DNA from: Hippophae tibetana | Lineage: Eukaryota > Streptophyta > Magnoliopsida > Rosales > Elaeagnaceae | Direction: 5' to 3' | Assembly (NCBI GenBank): GCA_037013495.1 | Contig: CM072803.1 | Location: forward strand, 51,969,627 to 52,033,626 | DNA: 64,000 nt | Shown here: one piece after another, positions 23,701 through 37,400 of the stretch | How positions within the stretch are numbered: position 1 is the first letter of the stretch | Layout of the letters: each line of letters starts with the position of its first letter | Position numbers and translations under genes: made by a program | The notes under the pieces: model-generated | Databases searched by the model: none | What the model was told of the DNA's origin: nothing | The model's input: only the letters and a program-made list of their open reading frames with translations

Positions 23701-26700
23701 CTAGATTTGTAGGGAGAAAGAGACAACCAAAGGCAAATGCATTATGATCTTATCGAAAATAACTACAATAACTTATAAATAAGTTAAGAATATTGATGTC
23801 AAAAATGAGTCGAAAATGAGAATTATTGATCTCTTATTTAGAATAATGAACAAAATTTCAAATTTACACAGTTTTGCATCATAGGACGTAATAATTTCAC
23901 TTAAATATATCATAATTATTAGGAAATAAAACGCGTAGTATTTATTTCGCCAACTTTCTTTTATAATATAGATATGAGAAAATGATTATGTTTTATTTTC
24001 CCCTTATTGATTTTTCCTCATGATCTATGATTATTTTCTTTCCTTTGTAAGTCCTAATTCCCCGCATAGGCAAATTCATGCAAATTATATTACCTCCCTT
24101 CAAAATGGAAAAAGTTGATGGATATAGGTTTTTTTAGACATCATTTGTAAACTTCTTGTTACCTAGCTAGAATAATTGCTATTATGGATGAGCGTAATAT
24201 GTAGCATTATATTTCACTAACTCTTACTCTTAGAATGGGTTTGAAACCTAGATTTCTAGGGAGAAAGAGACAACCAAAGGCAAATGCATTATGATCTTAT
24301 CGAAAATAACTACAATAACTTATAAATAAGTTAAGAATATTGATGTCAAAAATGAGTCGAAAATGAGAATTATTGATCTCTTATTTAGAATAATGAACAA
24401 AATTTCAAATTTACACAGTTTTGCATCATAAGACGTAATAATTTCACTTAAATATATCATAATTATTAGGAAATAAAACGCGTAGTATTTATTTCGCCAA
24501 CTTTCTTTTATAATATAGATATGAGAAAATGATTATGTTTTATTTTCCCCTTATTGATTTTTCCTCATGATCTATGATTATTTTCTTTCCTATGTAAGTC
24601 CTAATTCCCCGCATAGGCAAATTCCTGAAAATTATATTACCTCCCTTCAAAATGGAAAAAGTTGATGGATATAGGTTTTTTTAGACATCATTTGTAAACT
24701 TCTTGTTACCTAGCTAGAATAATTGCTATTATGGATGAGCGTAATATGTAGCATTATATTTCACTAACTCTTACTCTTAGAATGGGTTTGAAACCTAGAT
24801 TTGTAGGGAGAAAGAGACAACCAAAGGCAAATGCATTATGATCTTATCGAAAATAACTACAATAACTTATAAATAAGTTAAGAATATTGATGTCAAAAAT
24901 GAGTCGAAAATGAGAATTATTGATCTCTTATTTAGAATAATGAACAAAATTTCAAATTTACACAGTTTTGCATCATAAGACGTAATAATTTCACTTAAAT
25001 ATATCATAATTATTAGGAAATAAAACGCGTAGTATTTATTTCGCCAACTTTCTTTTATAATATAGATATGAGAAAATGATTATGTTTTATTTTCCCCTTA
25101 TTGATTTTTCCTCATGATCTATGATTATTTTCTTTCCTTTGTAAGTCCTAATTCCCCGCATAGGCAAATTCATGCAAATTATATTACCTCCCTTCAAAAT
25201 GGAAAAAGTTGATGGATATAGGTTTTTTTAGACATCATTTGTAAACTTCTTGTTACCTAGCTAGAATAATTGCTATTATGGATGAGCGTAATATGTAGCA
25301 TTATATTTCACTAACTCTTACTCTTAGAATGGGTTTGAAACCTAGATTTCTAGGGAGAAAGAGACAACCAAAGGCAAATGCATTATGATCTTATCGAAAA
25401 TAACTACAATAACTTATAAATAAGTTAAGAATATTGATGTCAAAAATGAGTCGAAAATGAGAATTATTGATCTCTTATTTAGAATAATGAACAAAATTTC
25501 AAATTTACACAGTTTTGCATCATAGGACGTAATAATTTCACTTAAATATATCATAATTATTAGGAAATAAAACGCGTAGTATTTATTTCGCCAACTTTCT
25601 TTTATAATATAGATATGAGAAAATGATTATGTTTTATTTTCCCCTTATTGATTTTTCCTCATGATCTATGATTATTTTCTTTCCTATGTAAGTCCTAATT
25701 CCCCGCATAGGCAAATTCCTGAAAATTATATTACCTCCCTTCAAAATGGAAAAAGTTGATGGATATAGGTTTTTTTAGACATCATTTGTAAACTTCTTGT
25801 TACCTAGCTAGAATAATTGCTATTATGGATGAGCGTAATATGTAGCATTATATTTCACTAACTCTTACTCTTAGAATGGGTTTGAAACCTAGATTTGTAG
25901 GGAGAAAGAGACAACCAAAGGCAAATGCATTATGATCTTATCGAAAATAACTACAATAACTTATAAATAAGTTAAGAATATTGATGTCAAAAATGAGTCG
26001 AAAATGGGAATTATTGATCTCTTATTTAGAATAATGAACAAAATTTCAAATTTACACAGTTTTGCATCATAAGACGTAATAATTTCACTTAAATATATCA
26101 TAATTATTAGGAAATAAAACGCGTAGTATTTATTTCGCCAACTTTCTTTTATAATATAGATATGAGAAAATGATTATGTTTTATTTTCCCCTTATTGATT
26201 TTTCCTCATGATCTATGATTATTTTCTTTCCTATGTAAGTCCTAATTCCCCGCATAGGCAAATTCATGAAAATTATATTACCTCCCTTCAAAATGGAAAA
26301 AGTTGATGGATATAGGTTTTTTTAGACATCATTTGTAAACTTCTTGTTACATAGCTAGAAAAATTGCTATTGTGTATGAGCGTAATATGTAGCATCATAT
26401 TTCACTAACTCTTCCTCTTAGAATGGGTTTGAAACCTAGATTTCTAGGGAGAAAGGGACAACCAAAGGCAAATTCATTACGATGCCATCCAAAAAAACCA
26501 CAATAACTTATAAATAAGTTAAGAATATTGATGTCAAAAATGAGTCGAAAATGAGAATTATTGATCTCTTATTTAGAATAATGAACAAAATTTCAAATTT
26601 AAATAGCTTTGCATCATAAGACGTAATAATTTCAATTAAATATATCATAGTTATTAGGAAATAAAACGCGTAGTATTTATTTCGCCAACTTTCTTTTATA

Positions 26701-28442
26701 ATATAGATATGAGAAAATGATTATGTTTTATTTTCCCCTTATTGATTTTTCCTCATGATCTATGATTATTTTCTTTCCTATGTAAGTCCTAATTCCCCGC
26801 ATAGGCAAATTCATGCAAATTATATTACCTCCCTTCAAAATGGAAAAAGTTGATGGATATAGGTTTTTTTAGACATCATTTGTAAACTTCTTGTTACCTA
26901 GCTAGAATAATTGCTATTATGGATGAGCGTAATATGTAGCATTATATTTCACTAACTCTTACTCTTAGAATGGGTTTGAAACCTAGATTTGTAGGGAGAA
27001 AGAGACAACCAAAGGCAAATGCATTATGATCTTATCGAAAATAACTACAATAACTTATAAATAAGTTAAGAATATTGATGTCAAAAATGAGTCGAAAATG
27101 AGAATTATTGATCTCTTATTTAGAATAATGAACAAAATTTCAAATTTACACAGTTTTGCATCATAAGACGTAATAATTTCACTTAAATATATCATAATTA
27201 TTAGGAAATAAAACGCGTAGTATTTATTTCGCCAACTTTCTTTTATAATATAGATATGAGAAAATGATTATGTTTTATTTTCCCCTTATTGATTTTTCCT
27301 CATGATCTATGATTATTTTCTTTCCTTTGTAAGTCCTAATTCCCCGCATAGGCAAATTCATGCAAATTATATTACCTCCCTTCAAAATGGAAAAAGTTGA
27401 TGGATATAGGTTTTTTTAGACATCATTTGTAAACTTCTTGTTACCTAGCTAGAATAATTGCTATTATGGATGAGCGTAATATGTAGCATTATATTTCACT
27501 AACTCTTACTCTTAGAATGGGTTTGAAACCTAGATTTCTAGGGAGAAAGAGACAACCAAAGGCAAATGCATTATGATCTTATCGAAAATAACTACAATAA
27601 CTTATAAATAAGTTAAGAATATTGATGTCAAAAATGAGTCGAAAATGAGAATTATTGATCTCTTATTTAGAATAATGAACAAAATTTCAAATTTACACAG
27701 TTTTGCATCATAGGACGTAATAATTTCACTTAAATATATCATAATTATTAGGAAATAAAACGCGTAGTATTTATTTCGCCAACTTTCTTTTATAATATAG
27801 ATATGAGAAAATGATTATGTTTTATTTTCCCCTTATTGATTTTTCCTCATGATCTATGATTATTTTCTTTCCTATGTAAGTCCTAATTCCCCGCATAGGC
27901 AAATTCCTGAAAATTATATTACCTCCCTTCAAAATGGAAAAAGTTGATGGATATAGGTTTTTTTAGACATCATTTGTAAACTTCTTGTTACCTAGCTAGA
28001 ATAATTGCTATTATGGATGAGCGTAATATGTAGCATTATATTTCACTAACTCTTACTCTTAGAATGGGTTTGAAACCTAGATTTGTAGGGAGAAAGAGAC
28101 AACCAAAGGCAAATGCATTATGATCTTATCGAAAATAACTACAATAACTTATAAATAAGTTAAGAATATTGATGTCAAAAATGAGTCGAAAATGAGAATT
28201 ATTGATCTCTTATTTAGAATAATGAACAAAATTTCAAATTTACACAGTTTTGCATCATAAGACGTAATAATTTCACTTAAATATATCATAATTATTAGGA
28301 AATAAAACGCGTAGTATTTATTTCGCCAACTTTCTTTTATAATATAGATATGAGAAAATGATTATGTTTTATTTTCCCCTTATTGATTTTTCCTCATGAT
28401 CTATGATTATTTTCTTTCCTATGTAAGTCCTAATTCCCCGCA

Positions 28443-30083
28443 TAGGCAAATTCATGAAAATTATATTACCTCCCTTCAAAATGGAAAAAGTTGATGGATA
28501 TAGGTTTTTTTAGACATCATTTGTAAACTTCTTGTTACATAGCTAGAAAAATTGCTATTGTGTATGAGCGTAATATGTAGCATCATATTTCACTAACTCT
28601 TCCTCTTAGAATGGGTTTGAAACCTAGATTTCTAGGGAGAAAGGGACAACCAAAGGCAAATTCATTACGATGCCATCCAAAAAAACCACAATAACTTATA
28701 AATAAGTTAAGAATATTGATGTCAAAAATGAGTCGAAAATGAGAATTATTGATCTCTTATTTAGAATAATGAACAAAATTTCAAATTTAAATAGCTTTGC
28801 ATCATAAGACGTAATAATTTCAATTAAATATATCATAGTTATTAGGAAATAAAACGCGTAGTATTTATTTCGCCAACTTTCTTTTATAATATAGATATGA
28901 GAAAATGATTATGTTTTATTTTCCCCTTATTGATTTTTCCTCATGATCTATGATTATTTTCTTTCCGTTGTAAGTCTTAATTCCTAGCATAGGCAAATTC
29001 ATGCAAATTATATTACCTCCCTTCCAAATGAAAAATGTTGATGGATATAGGTTTTTTTAGACATCATTTGTAAACTTCTTGTTACATAGCTAGAAAAATT
29101 GCAATTGTGGATGAGCGTAATATGTAGCATCATATTTCACTAAATCTTCCTCTTAAAATGGGTTTGAAACCTAGATTTCTAGGGGGAAAGGGACAACCAA
29201 AAGCAAATTAATTATGATCTCATCCAAAACAACCACAATATCTTATAAATAAGTTAAGAATATTGATGTCAAAGATGAGTCGAAAATGAGAATTATTGAT
29301 CTCTTATTTAGAATAATGAACAAAATTTCAAATTTAAATAGTTTTGCATCATAAGACGTAATAATTTCAGTTAAATATATCATAATTATTTGGAAATAAA
29401 ACGCGTAGTATTTATTTCGCCAACTTTCTTTTATAATATAGATATGAGAAAATGATTATGTTTTATTTTCCCCTTATTGATTTTTCCTCATGATCTATGA
29501 TTATTTTCTTTCCTTTGTAAGTCCTAATTCCCCGCATAGGCAAATTCATGAAAATTATATTACCTCCCTTCAAAATGGAAAAAGTTGATGGATATAGGTT
29601 TTTTTAGACATCATTTGTAAACTTCTTGTTACATAGCTAGAAAAATTGCTATTGTGGATGAGCGTAATATGTAGCATCATATTTCACTAACTCTTCCTCT
29701 TAGAATTGGTTTGAAACCTAGATTTCTAAGGGGAAAGGGACAACCAAAGGCAAATTCATTACGATGTCATCCAAAAAAACCACAATAACTTATATATAAG
29801 TTAAGAATATTGATGTCAAAAATGAGTCGAAAATGAGAATTATTGATCTCTTATTTAGAATAATGAACAAAATTTCAAATTTAAATAGCTTTGCATCATA
29901 AGACGTAATAATTTCAATTAAATATATCATAATTATTAGGAAATAAAACGCGTAGTATTTATTTCGCCAACTTTCTTTTATAATATAGATATGAGAAAAT
30001 GATTATGTTTTATTTTCCCCTTATTGATTTTTCCTCATGATCTATGATTATTTTCTTTCCTTTGTAAGTCTTAATTCCTAGCA
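28443..30083. repeat. Transition, monomers 53-55 (tB2-tF-tB)
   Basis: Unit starts are 28443, 28990 and 29537. The tB2 closes the shortened third turn of the eight-monomer HOR. The tF at 28990 has private changes ('aaaagcaaattaatt', 'tcaaagatgag'). The tB at 29537 has several private changes ('gaattggtttg', 'ctaaggggaaagg', 'gatgtcatcc') and carries the one exact 18-bp palindrome noted separately. The unusual number of singletons suggests these units escaped recent homogenisation. Confidence 0.88.
29786..29803. other. Exact 18-bp palindrome variant of the monomer dyad
   Basis: In monomer 55 the dyad reads TAACTTATATATAAGTTA, which equals its own reverse complement over all 18 bases. It arises from one A-to-T change in the 2-base centre. 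I saw it in no other unit. Confidence 0.85.
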
Positions 30084-32819
30084 TAGGCAAATTCATGCAA
30101 ATTATATTACCTCCCTTCAAAATGGAAAAAGTTGATGGATATAGGTTTTTTTAGACATCATTTGTAAACTTCTTGTTACATAGCTAGAAAAATTGCTATT
30201 GTGGATGAGCATAATATGTAGCATCATATTTCACTAACTCTTCCTCTTAGAATGGGTTTGAAACCTAGATTTCTAGGGAGAAAGGGACAACCAAAGGCAA
30301 ATTCATTACGATGCCATCCAAAAAAACCACAATAACTTATAAATAAGTTAAGAATATTGATGTCAAAAATGAGTCGAAAATGAGAATTATTGATCTCTTA
30401 TTTAGAATAATGAACAAAATTTCAAATTTAAATAGTTTTGCATCATAAGACGTAAAAATTTCAGTTTAATATATCATAATTATTAGGAAATATAACGTGT
30501 AGTATTTATTTCGCCAACTTTCTTTTATAATATTGATATGAGAAAATGATTATGTTTTATTTTCCCCTTATTGATTTTTCCTCATGATCTATGATTATTT
30601 TCTTTCCTTTGTAAGTCCTAATTCCCCGCATAGGAAAATTCATGGAAATTATATTACCTCCCTTCAAAATGGAAAAAAGTTGATGGATATAGGTTTTTTT
30701 AGACATCATTTGTAAACTTCTTGTTACCTAGCTAGAATAATTGCTATTATGGATGAGCGTAATATGTAGCATTATATTTCACTAACTCTTACTCTTAGAA
30801 TGGGTTTGAAACCTAGATTTCTAGGGAGAAAGAGACAACCAAAGGCAAATTCATTATGATCTTATCGAAAATAACTACAATAACTTATAAATAAGTTAAG
30901 AATAATGATGTCAAAAATGATTCGAAAATGAGAATTATTGATCTCTTATTTAGAATAATGAACAAAATTTCAAATTTAAATAGTTTTGCATCATAAGACG
31001 TAATAATTTCAGTTAAATATATCAAAATTATTAGGAAATAAAACGTGTAGTATTTATTTCACCAAATTTCTTTTATAATATTGATATGAGAAAATGATTA
31101 TGTTTTATTTTCCCCTCATTGATTTTTCCTCATGATCTATGATTATTTTCTTTCCTTTGTAAGTCTTAATTACTAGCACAGGCAAATTCATGCAAATTAT
31201 ATTACCTCCCTTCCAAATGAAAAATGTTGATGGATAGAGGTTGTTTCAGACATCATTTGTAAACGTTTTTTTACCCAGCTAGAAAAATTGCTATTGTGGA
31301 TGAGCGTAATATGTAGCATCATATTTCACTAACTCTTACTCTTAGAATGGGTTTGAAACGTAGATTTATAGCGAGAAAGGGACAACCAAAATCAAATTCA
31401 TTACGATGCCATCCAAAAAAACCACAATAACTTATAAATAAGTTAAGAATATTGATGTCAAAAATGAGTCGAAAATGAGAATTATTGATCTCTTATTCAG
31501 AATAATGAACAAAATTTCAAATTTAAATAGCTTTGCATCATAAGACGTAATAATTTCAATTAAATATATCATAATTATTATGAAATAAAACGCGTAGTAT
31601 TTATTTCGCCAACTTTCTTTTATAATATAGATATGAGAAAATGATTATGTTTTATTTTCCCCTTATTGATTTTTCCTCATGATCTATGATTATTTTCTTT
31701 CCTTTGTAAGTCTTAATTCCTAGCATAGGCAAATTCATGCAAATTATATTACCTCCCTTCCAAATGAAAAATGTTGATGGATATAGGTTTTTTTAGACAT
31801 CATTTGTAAACTTCTTGTTACATAGCTAGAAAAATTGCAATTGTGGATGAGCGTAATATGTAGCATCATATTTCACTAAATCTTCCTCTTAAAATGGGTT
31901 TGAAACCTAGATTTCTAGGGTGAAAGGGACAACCAAAGGCAAATTAATTATGATCTCATCCAAAACAACCACAATATCTTATAAATAAGTTAAGAATATT
32001 GATGTCAAAAATGAGTCGAAAATGAGAATTATTGATCTCTTATTTAGAATAATGAACAAAATTTCAAATTTAAATAGTTTTCCATTATAAGACGTAATAA
32101 TTTCACTTAAATATATCATAATTATTAGGAAATATAACGCGTAGTATTTATTTCGCCAACTTTCTTTTATAATATAGATATGAGAAAATGATTATGTTTT
32201 ATTTTCCCCTTATTGATTTTTCCTCATGATATATGATTATTTTCTTTCCTTTGTAAGTCCTAATTCCCCGCATAGGCAAATTCATGAAAATTATATTACC
32301 TCCCTTCAAAATGGAAAAAGTTGATGGATATAGGTTTTTTTAGACATCATTTGTAAACTTCTTGTTACATAGCTAGAAAAATTGCTATTGTGGATGAGCA
32401 TAATATGTAGCATCATATTTCACTAACTCTTCCTCTTAGAATGGGTTTGAAACCTAGATTTCTAGGGAGAAAGGGACAACCAAAGGCAAATTCATTACGA
32501 TGCCATCCAAAAAAACCACAATAACTTATAAATAAGTTAAGAATATTGATGTCAAAAATGAGTCGAAAATGAGAATTATTGATCTCTTATTTAGAATAAT
32601 GAACAAAATTTCAAATTTAAATAGTTTTGCATCATAAGACGTAAAAATTTCAGTTTAATATATCATAATTATTAGGAAATATAACGTGTAGTATTTATTT
32701 CGCCAACTTTCTTTTATAATATTGATATGAGAAAATGATTATGTTTTATTTTCCCCTTATTGATTTTTCCTCATGATCTATGATTATTTTCTTTCCTTTG
32801 TAAGTCCTAATTCCCCGCA

Positions 32820-33367
32820 TAGGAAAATTCATGGAAATTATATTACCTCCCTTCAAAATGGAAAAAAGTTGATGGATATAGGTTTTTTTAGACATCATTT
32901 GTAAACTTCTTGTTACCTAGCTAGAATAATTGCTATTATGGATGAGCGTAATATGTAGCATTATATTTCACTAACTCTTACTCTTAGAATGGGTTTGAAA
33001 CCTAGATTTCTAGGGAGAAAGAGACAACCAAAGGCAAATTCATTATGATCTTATCGAAAATAACTACAATAACTTATAAATAAGTTAAGAATAATGATGT
33101 CAAAAATGATTCGAAAATGAGAATTATTGATCTCTTATTTAGAATAATGAACAAAATTTCAAATTTAAATAGTTTTGCATCATAAGACGTAATAATTTCA
33201 GTTAAATATATCAAAATTATTAGGAAATAAAACGTGTAGTATTTATTTCACCAAATTTCTTTTATAATATTGATATGAGAAAATGATTATGTTTTATTTT
33301 CCCCTCATTGATTTTTCCTCATGATCTATGATTATTTTCTTTCCTTTGTAAGTCTTAATTACTAGCA
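32820..33367. repeat. Exemplar of subtype tG (548 bp)
   Basis: Marks: 'taggaaaattcatggaaatt', an extra A in 'aatggaaaaaagttg', tC-like 'tagaataattgctattatgg', 'gcaaattcattatgatc', 'aataatgatgtcaaaaatga' followed by 'ttcg' instead of 'gtcg', 'atatatcaaaattattag', 'cgtgtagtatttatttcacc' and 'cccctcattg'. Members start at 13674 (without the extra A), 30631, 32820, 35009 and 38837. It has lost the ACGCGT box through a CpG-to-TpG change. Confidence 0.88.
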
Positions 33368-33914
33368 CAGGCAAATTCATGCAAATTATATTACCTCCCT
33401 TCCAAATGAAAAATGTTGATGGATAGAGGTTGTTTCAGACATCATTTGTAAACGTTTTTTTACCCAGCTAGAAAAATTGCTATTGTGGATGAGCGTAATA
33501 TGTAGCATCATATTTCACTAACTCTTACTCTTAGAATGGGTTTGAAACGTAGATTTATAGCGAGAAAGGGACAACCAAAATCAAATTCATTACGATGCCA
33601 TCCAAAAAAACCACAATAACTTATAAATAAGTTAAGAATATTGATGTCAAAAATGAGTCGAAAATGAGAATTATTGATCTCTTATTCAGAATAATGAACA
33701 AAATTTCAAATTTAAATAGCTTTGCATCATAAGACGTAATAATTTCAATTAAATATATCATAATTATTATGAAATAAAACGCGTAGTATTTATTTCGCCA
33801 ACTTTCTTTTATAATATAGATATGAGAAAATGATTATGTTTTATTTTCCCCTTATTGATTTTTCCTCATGATCTATGATTATTTTCTTTCCTTTGTAAGT
33901 CTTAATTCCTAGCA
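33368..33914. repeat. Exemplar of subtype tE
   Basis: Marks: 'actagcacaggcaaattc' at the junction, 'ccaaatgaaaaatgttg', 'gaggttgtttcagac', a T-run followed by 'acccagctag', 'gatttatagcgagaaagg' and 'accaaaatcaaattc' in most members. Members start at 2735, 14221, 31179, 33368, 35557 and 39385. All but the one at 2735 directly follow tG, so tG-tE behaves as a fixed pair. Confidence 0.88.
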
Positions 33915-34461
33915 TAGGCAAATTCATGCAAATTATATTACCTCCCTTCCAAATGAAAAATGTTGATGGATATAGGTTTTTTTAGACATCATTTGTAAAC
34001 TTCTTGTTACATAGCTAGAAAAATTGCAATTGTGGATGAGCGTAATATGTAGCATCATATTTCACTAAATCTTCCTCTTAAAATGGGTTTGAAACCTAGA
34101 TTTCTAGGGGGAAAGGGACAACCAAAGGCAAATTAATTATGATCTCATCCAAAACAACCACAATATCTTATAAATAAGTTAAGAATATTGATGTCAAAAA
34201 TGAGTCGAAAATGAGAATTATTGATCTCTTATTTAGAATAATGAACAAAATTTCAAATTTAAATAGTTTTCCATTATAAGACGTAATAATTTCACTTAAA
34301 TATATCATAATTATTAGGAAATATAACGCGTAGTATTTATTTCGCCAACTTTCTTTTATAATATAGACATGAGAAAATGATTATGTTTTATTTTCCCCTT
34401 ATTGATTTTTCCTCATGATATATGATTATTTTCTTTCCTTTGTAAGTCCTAATTCCCCGCA

Positions 34462-37400
34462 TAGGCAAATTCATGAAAATTATATTACCTCCCTTCAAAA
34501 TGGAAAAAGTTGATGGATATAGGTTTTTTTAGACATCATTTGTAAACTTCTTGTTACATAGCTAGAAAAATTGCTATTGTGGATGAGCATAATATGTAGC
34601 ATCATATTTCACTAACTCTTCCTCTTAGAATGGGTTTGAAACCTAGATTTCTAGGGAGAAAGGGACAACCAAAGGCAAATTCATTACGATGCCATCCAAA
34701 AAAACCACAATAACTTATAAATAAGTTAAGAATATTGATGTCAAAAATGAGTCGAAAATGAGAATTATTGATCTCTTATTTAGAATAATGAACAAAATTT
34801 CAAATTTAAATAGTTTTGCATCATAAGACGTAAAAATTTCAGTTAAATATATCATAATTATTAGGAAATATAACGTGTAGTATTTATTTCGCCAACTTTC
34901 TTTTATAATATTGATATGAGAAAATGATTATGTTTTATTTTCCCCTTATTGATTTTTCCTCATGATCTATGATTATTTTCTTTCCTTTGTAAGTCCTAAT
35001 TCCCCGCATAGGAAAATTCATGGAAATTATATTACCTCCCTTCAAAATGGAAAAAAGTTGATGGATATAGGTTTTTTTAGACATCATTTGTAAACTTCTT
35101 GTTACCTAGCTAGAATAATTGCTATTATGGATGAGCGTAATATGTAGCATTATATTTCACTAACTCTTACTCTTAGAATGGGTTTGAAACCTAGATTTCT
35201 AGGGAGAAAGAGACAACCAAAGGCAAATTCATTATGATCTTATCGAAAATAACTACAATAACTTATAAATAAGTTAAGAATAATGATGTCAAAAATGATT
35301 CGAAAATAAGAATTATTGATCTCTTATTTAGAATAATGAACAAAATTTCAAATTTAAATAGTTTTACATCATAAGACGTAATAATTTCAGTTAAATATAT
35401 CAAAATTATTAGGAAATAAAACGTGTAGTATTTATTTCACCAAATTTCTTTTATAATATTGATATGAGAAAATGATTATGTTTTATTTTGCCCTCATTGA
35501 TTTTTCCTCATGATCTATGATTATTTTCTTTCCTTTGTAAGTCTTAATTACTAGCACAGGCAAATTCATGCAAATTATATTACCTCCCTTCCAAATGAAA
35601 AATGTTGATGGATAGAGGTTGTTTCAGACATCATTTGTAAACTTTTTTTTACCCAGCTAGAAAAATTGCTATTGTGGATGAGCGTAATATGTAGCATCAT
35701 ATTTCACTAACTCTTACTCTTAGAATGGGTTTGAAACCTAGATTTATAGCGAGAAAGGGACAACCAAAATCAAATTCATTACGATGCCATCCAAAAAAAC
35801 CACAATAACTTATAAATAAGTTAAGAATATTGATGTCAAAAATGAGTCGAAAATGAGAATTATTGATCGCTTATTCAGAATAATGAACAAAATTTCAAAT
35901 TTAAATACTTTTGCATCATATGACGTAATAATTTTAGTTAAATATATCATAATTATTAGGAAATAAAACGCGTAGTATTTATTTCGCCAACTTTCTTTTA
36001 TAATATAGATATGAGAAAATGATTATGTTTTATTTTCCCCTTATTGATTTTTCCTCATGATCTATGATTATTTTCTTTCCTTTGTAAGTCCTAATTCCCC
36101 GCATAGGCAAATTCATGAAAATTATATTACCTCCCTTCAAAGTGGAAAAAGTTGATGGATATATGTTTTTTTAGACATCATTTGTAAACTTCTTGTTACA
36201 TAGCTAGAAAAATTGCTATTGTGGATGAGCGTAATATGTAGCATCATATTCACTAACTCTTCCTCTTAGAATGGGTTTGAAACCTAGATTTCTAGGGAGA
36301 AAGGGACAACCAAAGGCAAATTCATTACGATGCCATCCAAAAAAACCACAATAACTTATAAATAAGTTAAGAATATTGATGTCAAAAATGAGTCGAAAAT
36401 GAGAATTATTGATCTCTTATTTAGAATAATAAACAAAATTTCAAATTTAAATAGTTTTGCATCATAAGACGTAAAAATTTCAGTTAAATATATCATAATT
36501 ATTAGGAAATATAACGTGTAGTATTTATTTCGCCAACTTTCTTTTATAATATTGATATGAGAAAATGATTATGTTTTATTTTCCCCTTATTGATTTTTCC
36601 TCATGATCTATGATTATTTTCTTTCCTTTGTAAGTCCTAATTCCCCGCATAGGCAAATTCATGAAAATTATATTACCTCCCTTCAAAATGGAAAAAGTTG
36701 ATGGATATAGGTTTTTTTAGACATCATTTGTAAACTTCTTGTTACATAGCTAGAAATATTGCTATTGTGGATGAGCATAATATGTAGCATCATATTTCAC
36801 TAACTCTTCCTCTTAGAATGGGTTTGAAACCTAGATTTCTAGGGAGAAAGGGACAACCAAAGGCAAATTCATTACGATGCCATCCAAAAAACCACAATAA
36901 CTTATAAATAAGTTAAGAATATTGATGTCAAAAATGAGTCGAAAATGAGAATTATTGATCTCTTATTTAGAATAATGAACAAAATTTCAAATTTAAATAG
37001 CTTTGCATCATAAGACATAATAATTTCAATTAAATATATCATAATTATTAGGAAATAAAACGCGTAGTATTTATTTCGCCAACTTTCTTTTATAATATAG
37101 ATATGAGAAAATGATTATGTTTTATTTTCCCCTTATTGATTTTTCCTCATGATCTATGATTATTTTCTTTCCTTTGTAAGTCTTAATTCCTAGCATAGGC
37201 AAATTCATGCAAATTATATTACCTCCCTTCCAAATGAAAAATGTTGATGGATATAGGTTTTTTTAGACATCATTTGTAAACTTCTTGTTACATAGCTAGA
37301 AAAATTGCAATTGTGGATGAGCGTAATATGTAGCATCATATTTCACTAAATCTTCCTCTTAAAATGGGTTTGAAACCTAGATTTCTAGGGGGAAAGGGAC

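Larger units (their letters stand above)
17504..28442. repeat. tC-tD dimer zone forming an eight-monomer HOR
   Basis: Units 33-52 alternate tC ('catgcaaatt', 'gatttctaggg') and tD ('cctgaaaatt', 'gatttgtaggg'), giving a 1094-bp dimer. Single tB2 monomers ('tgtgtatgagcg') sit at 21880 and 26255. Private marks show a larger unit. 'cataggacg' occurs in the units at 19145 and 20786, then 23521 and 25161, then 27349. 'aaactacttg' occurs in the units at 19145 and 23521. The HOR is tD-tC-tD*-tC-tD-tC*-tD-tB2: copy one 18051-22426, copy two 22427-26801 (one base shorter, a lost T in the T-run of unit 44). A shortened four-monomer copy follows at 26802-28989, running into the tB2 at 28443. Confidence 0.93.
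30084..34461. repeat. Four-monomer HOR tB-tG-tE-tF, two 2189-bp copies
   Basis: Unit starts are 30084, 30631, 31179, 31726 and then 32273, 32820, 33368, 33915. Each turn is 2189 bp, four monomers plus one extra A in the A-run of tG ('aatggaaaaaagttg'). Shared private marks include 'catggaaatt' in tG, 'gaaacgtagatttatag' and 'taaacgttttttta' in tE, and 'agttttccattataag' and 'catgatatatg' in tF. Small differences separate the copies: 'ctagggtgaaagg' against 'ctagggggaaagg' in tF, and the first tB has 'catgcaaatt' where the second has 'catgaaaatt'. Confidence 0.92.

Noticed and set aside
35920-35945. TGACGTAA, a CRE/ATF-like site in monomer 66
   Set aside because: It arises from one private A-to-T change in the common 'ataagacgtaat'. 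A single occurrence in 64 kb of AT-rich satellite is most simply chance.
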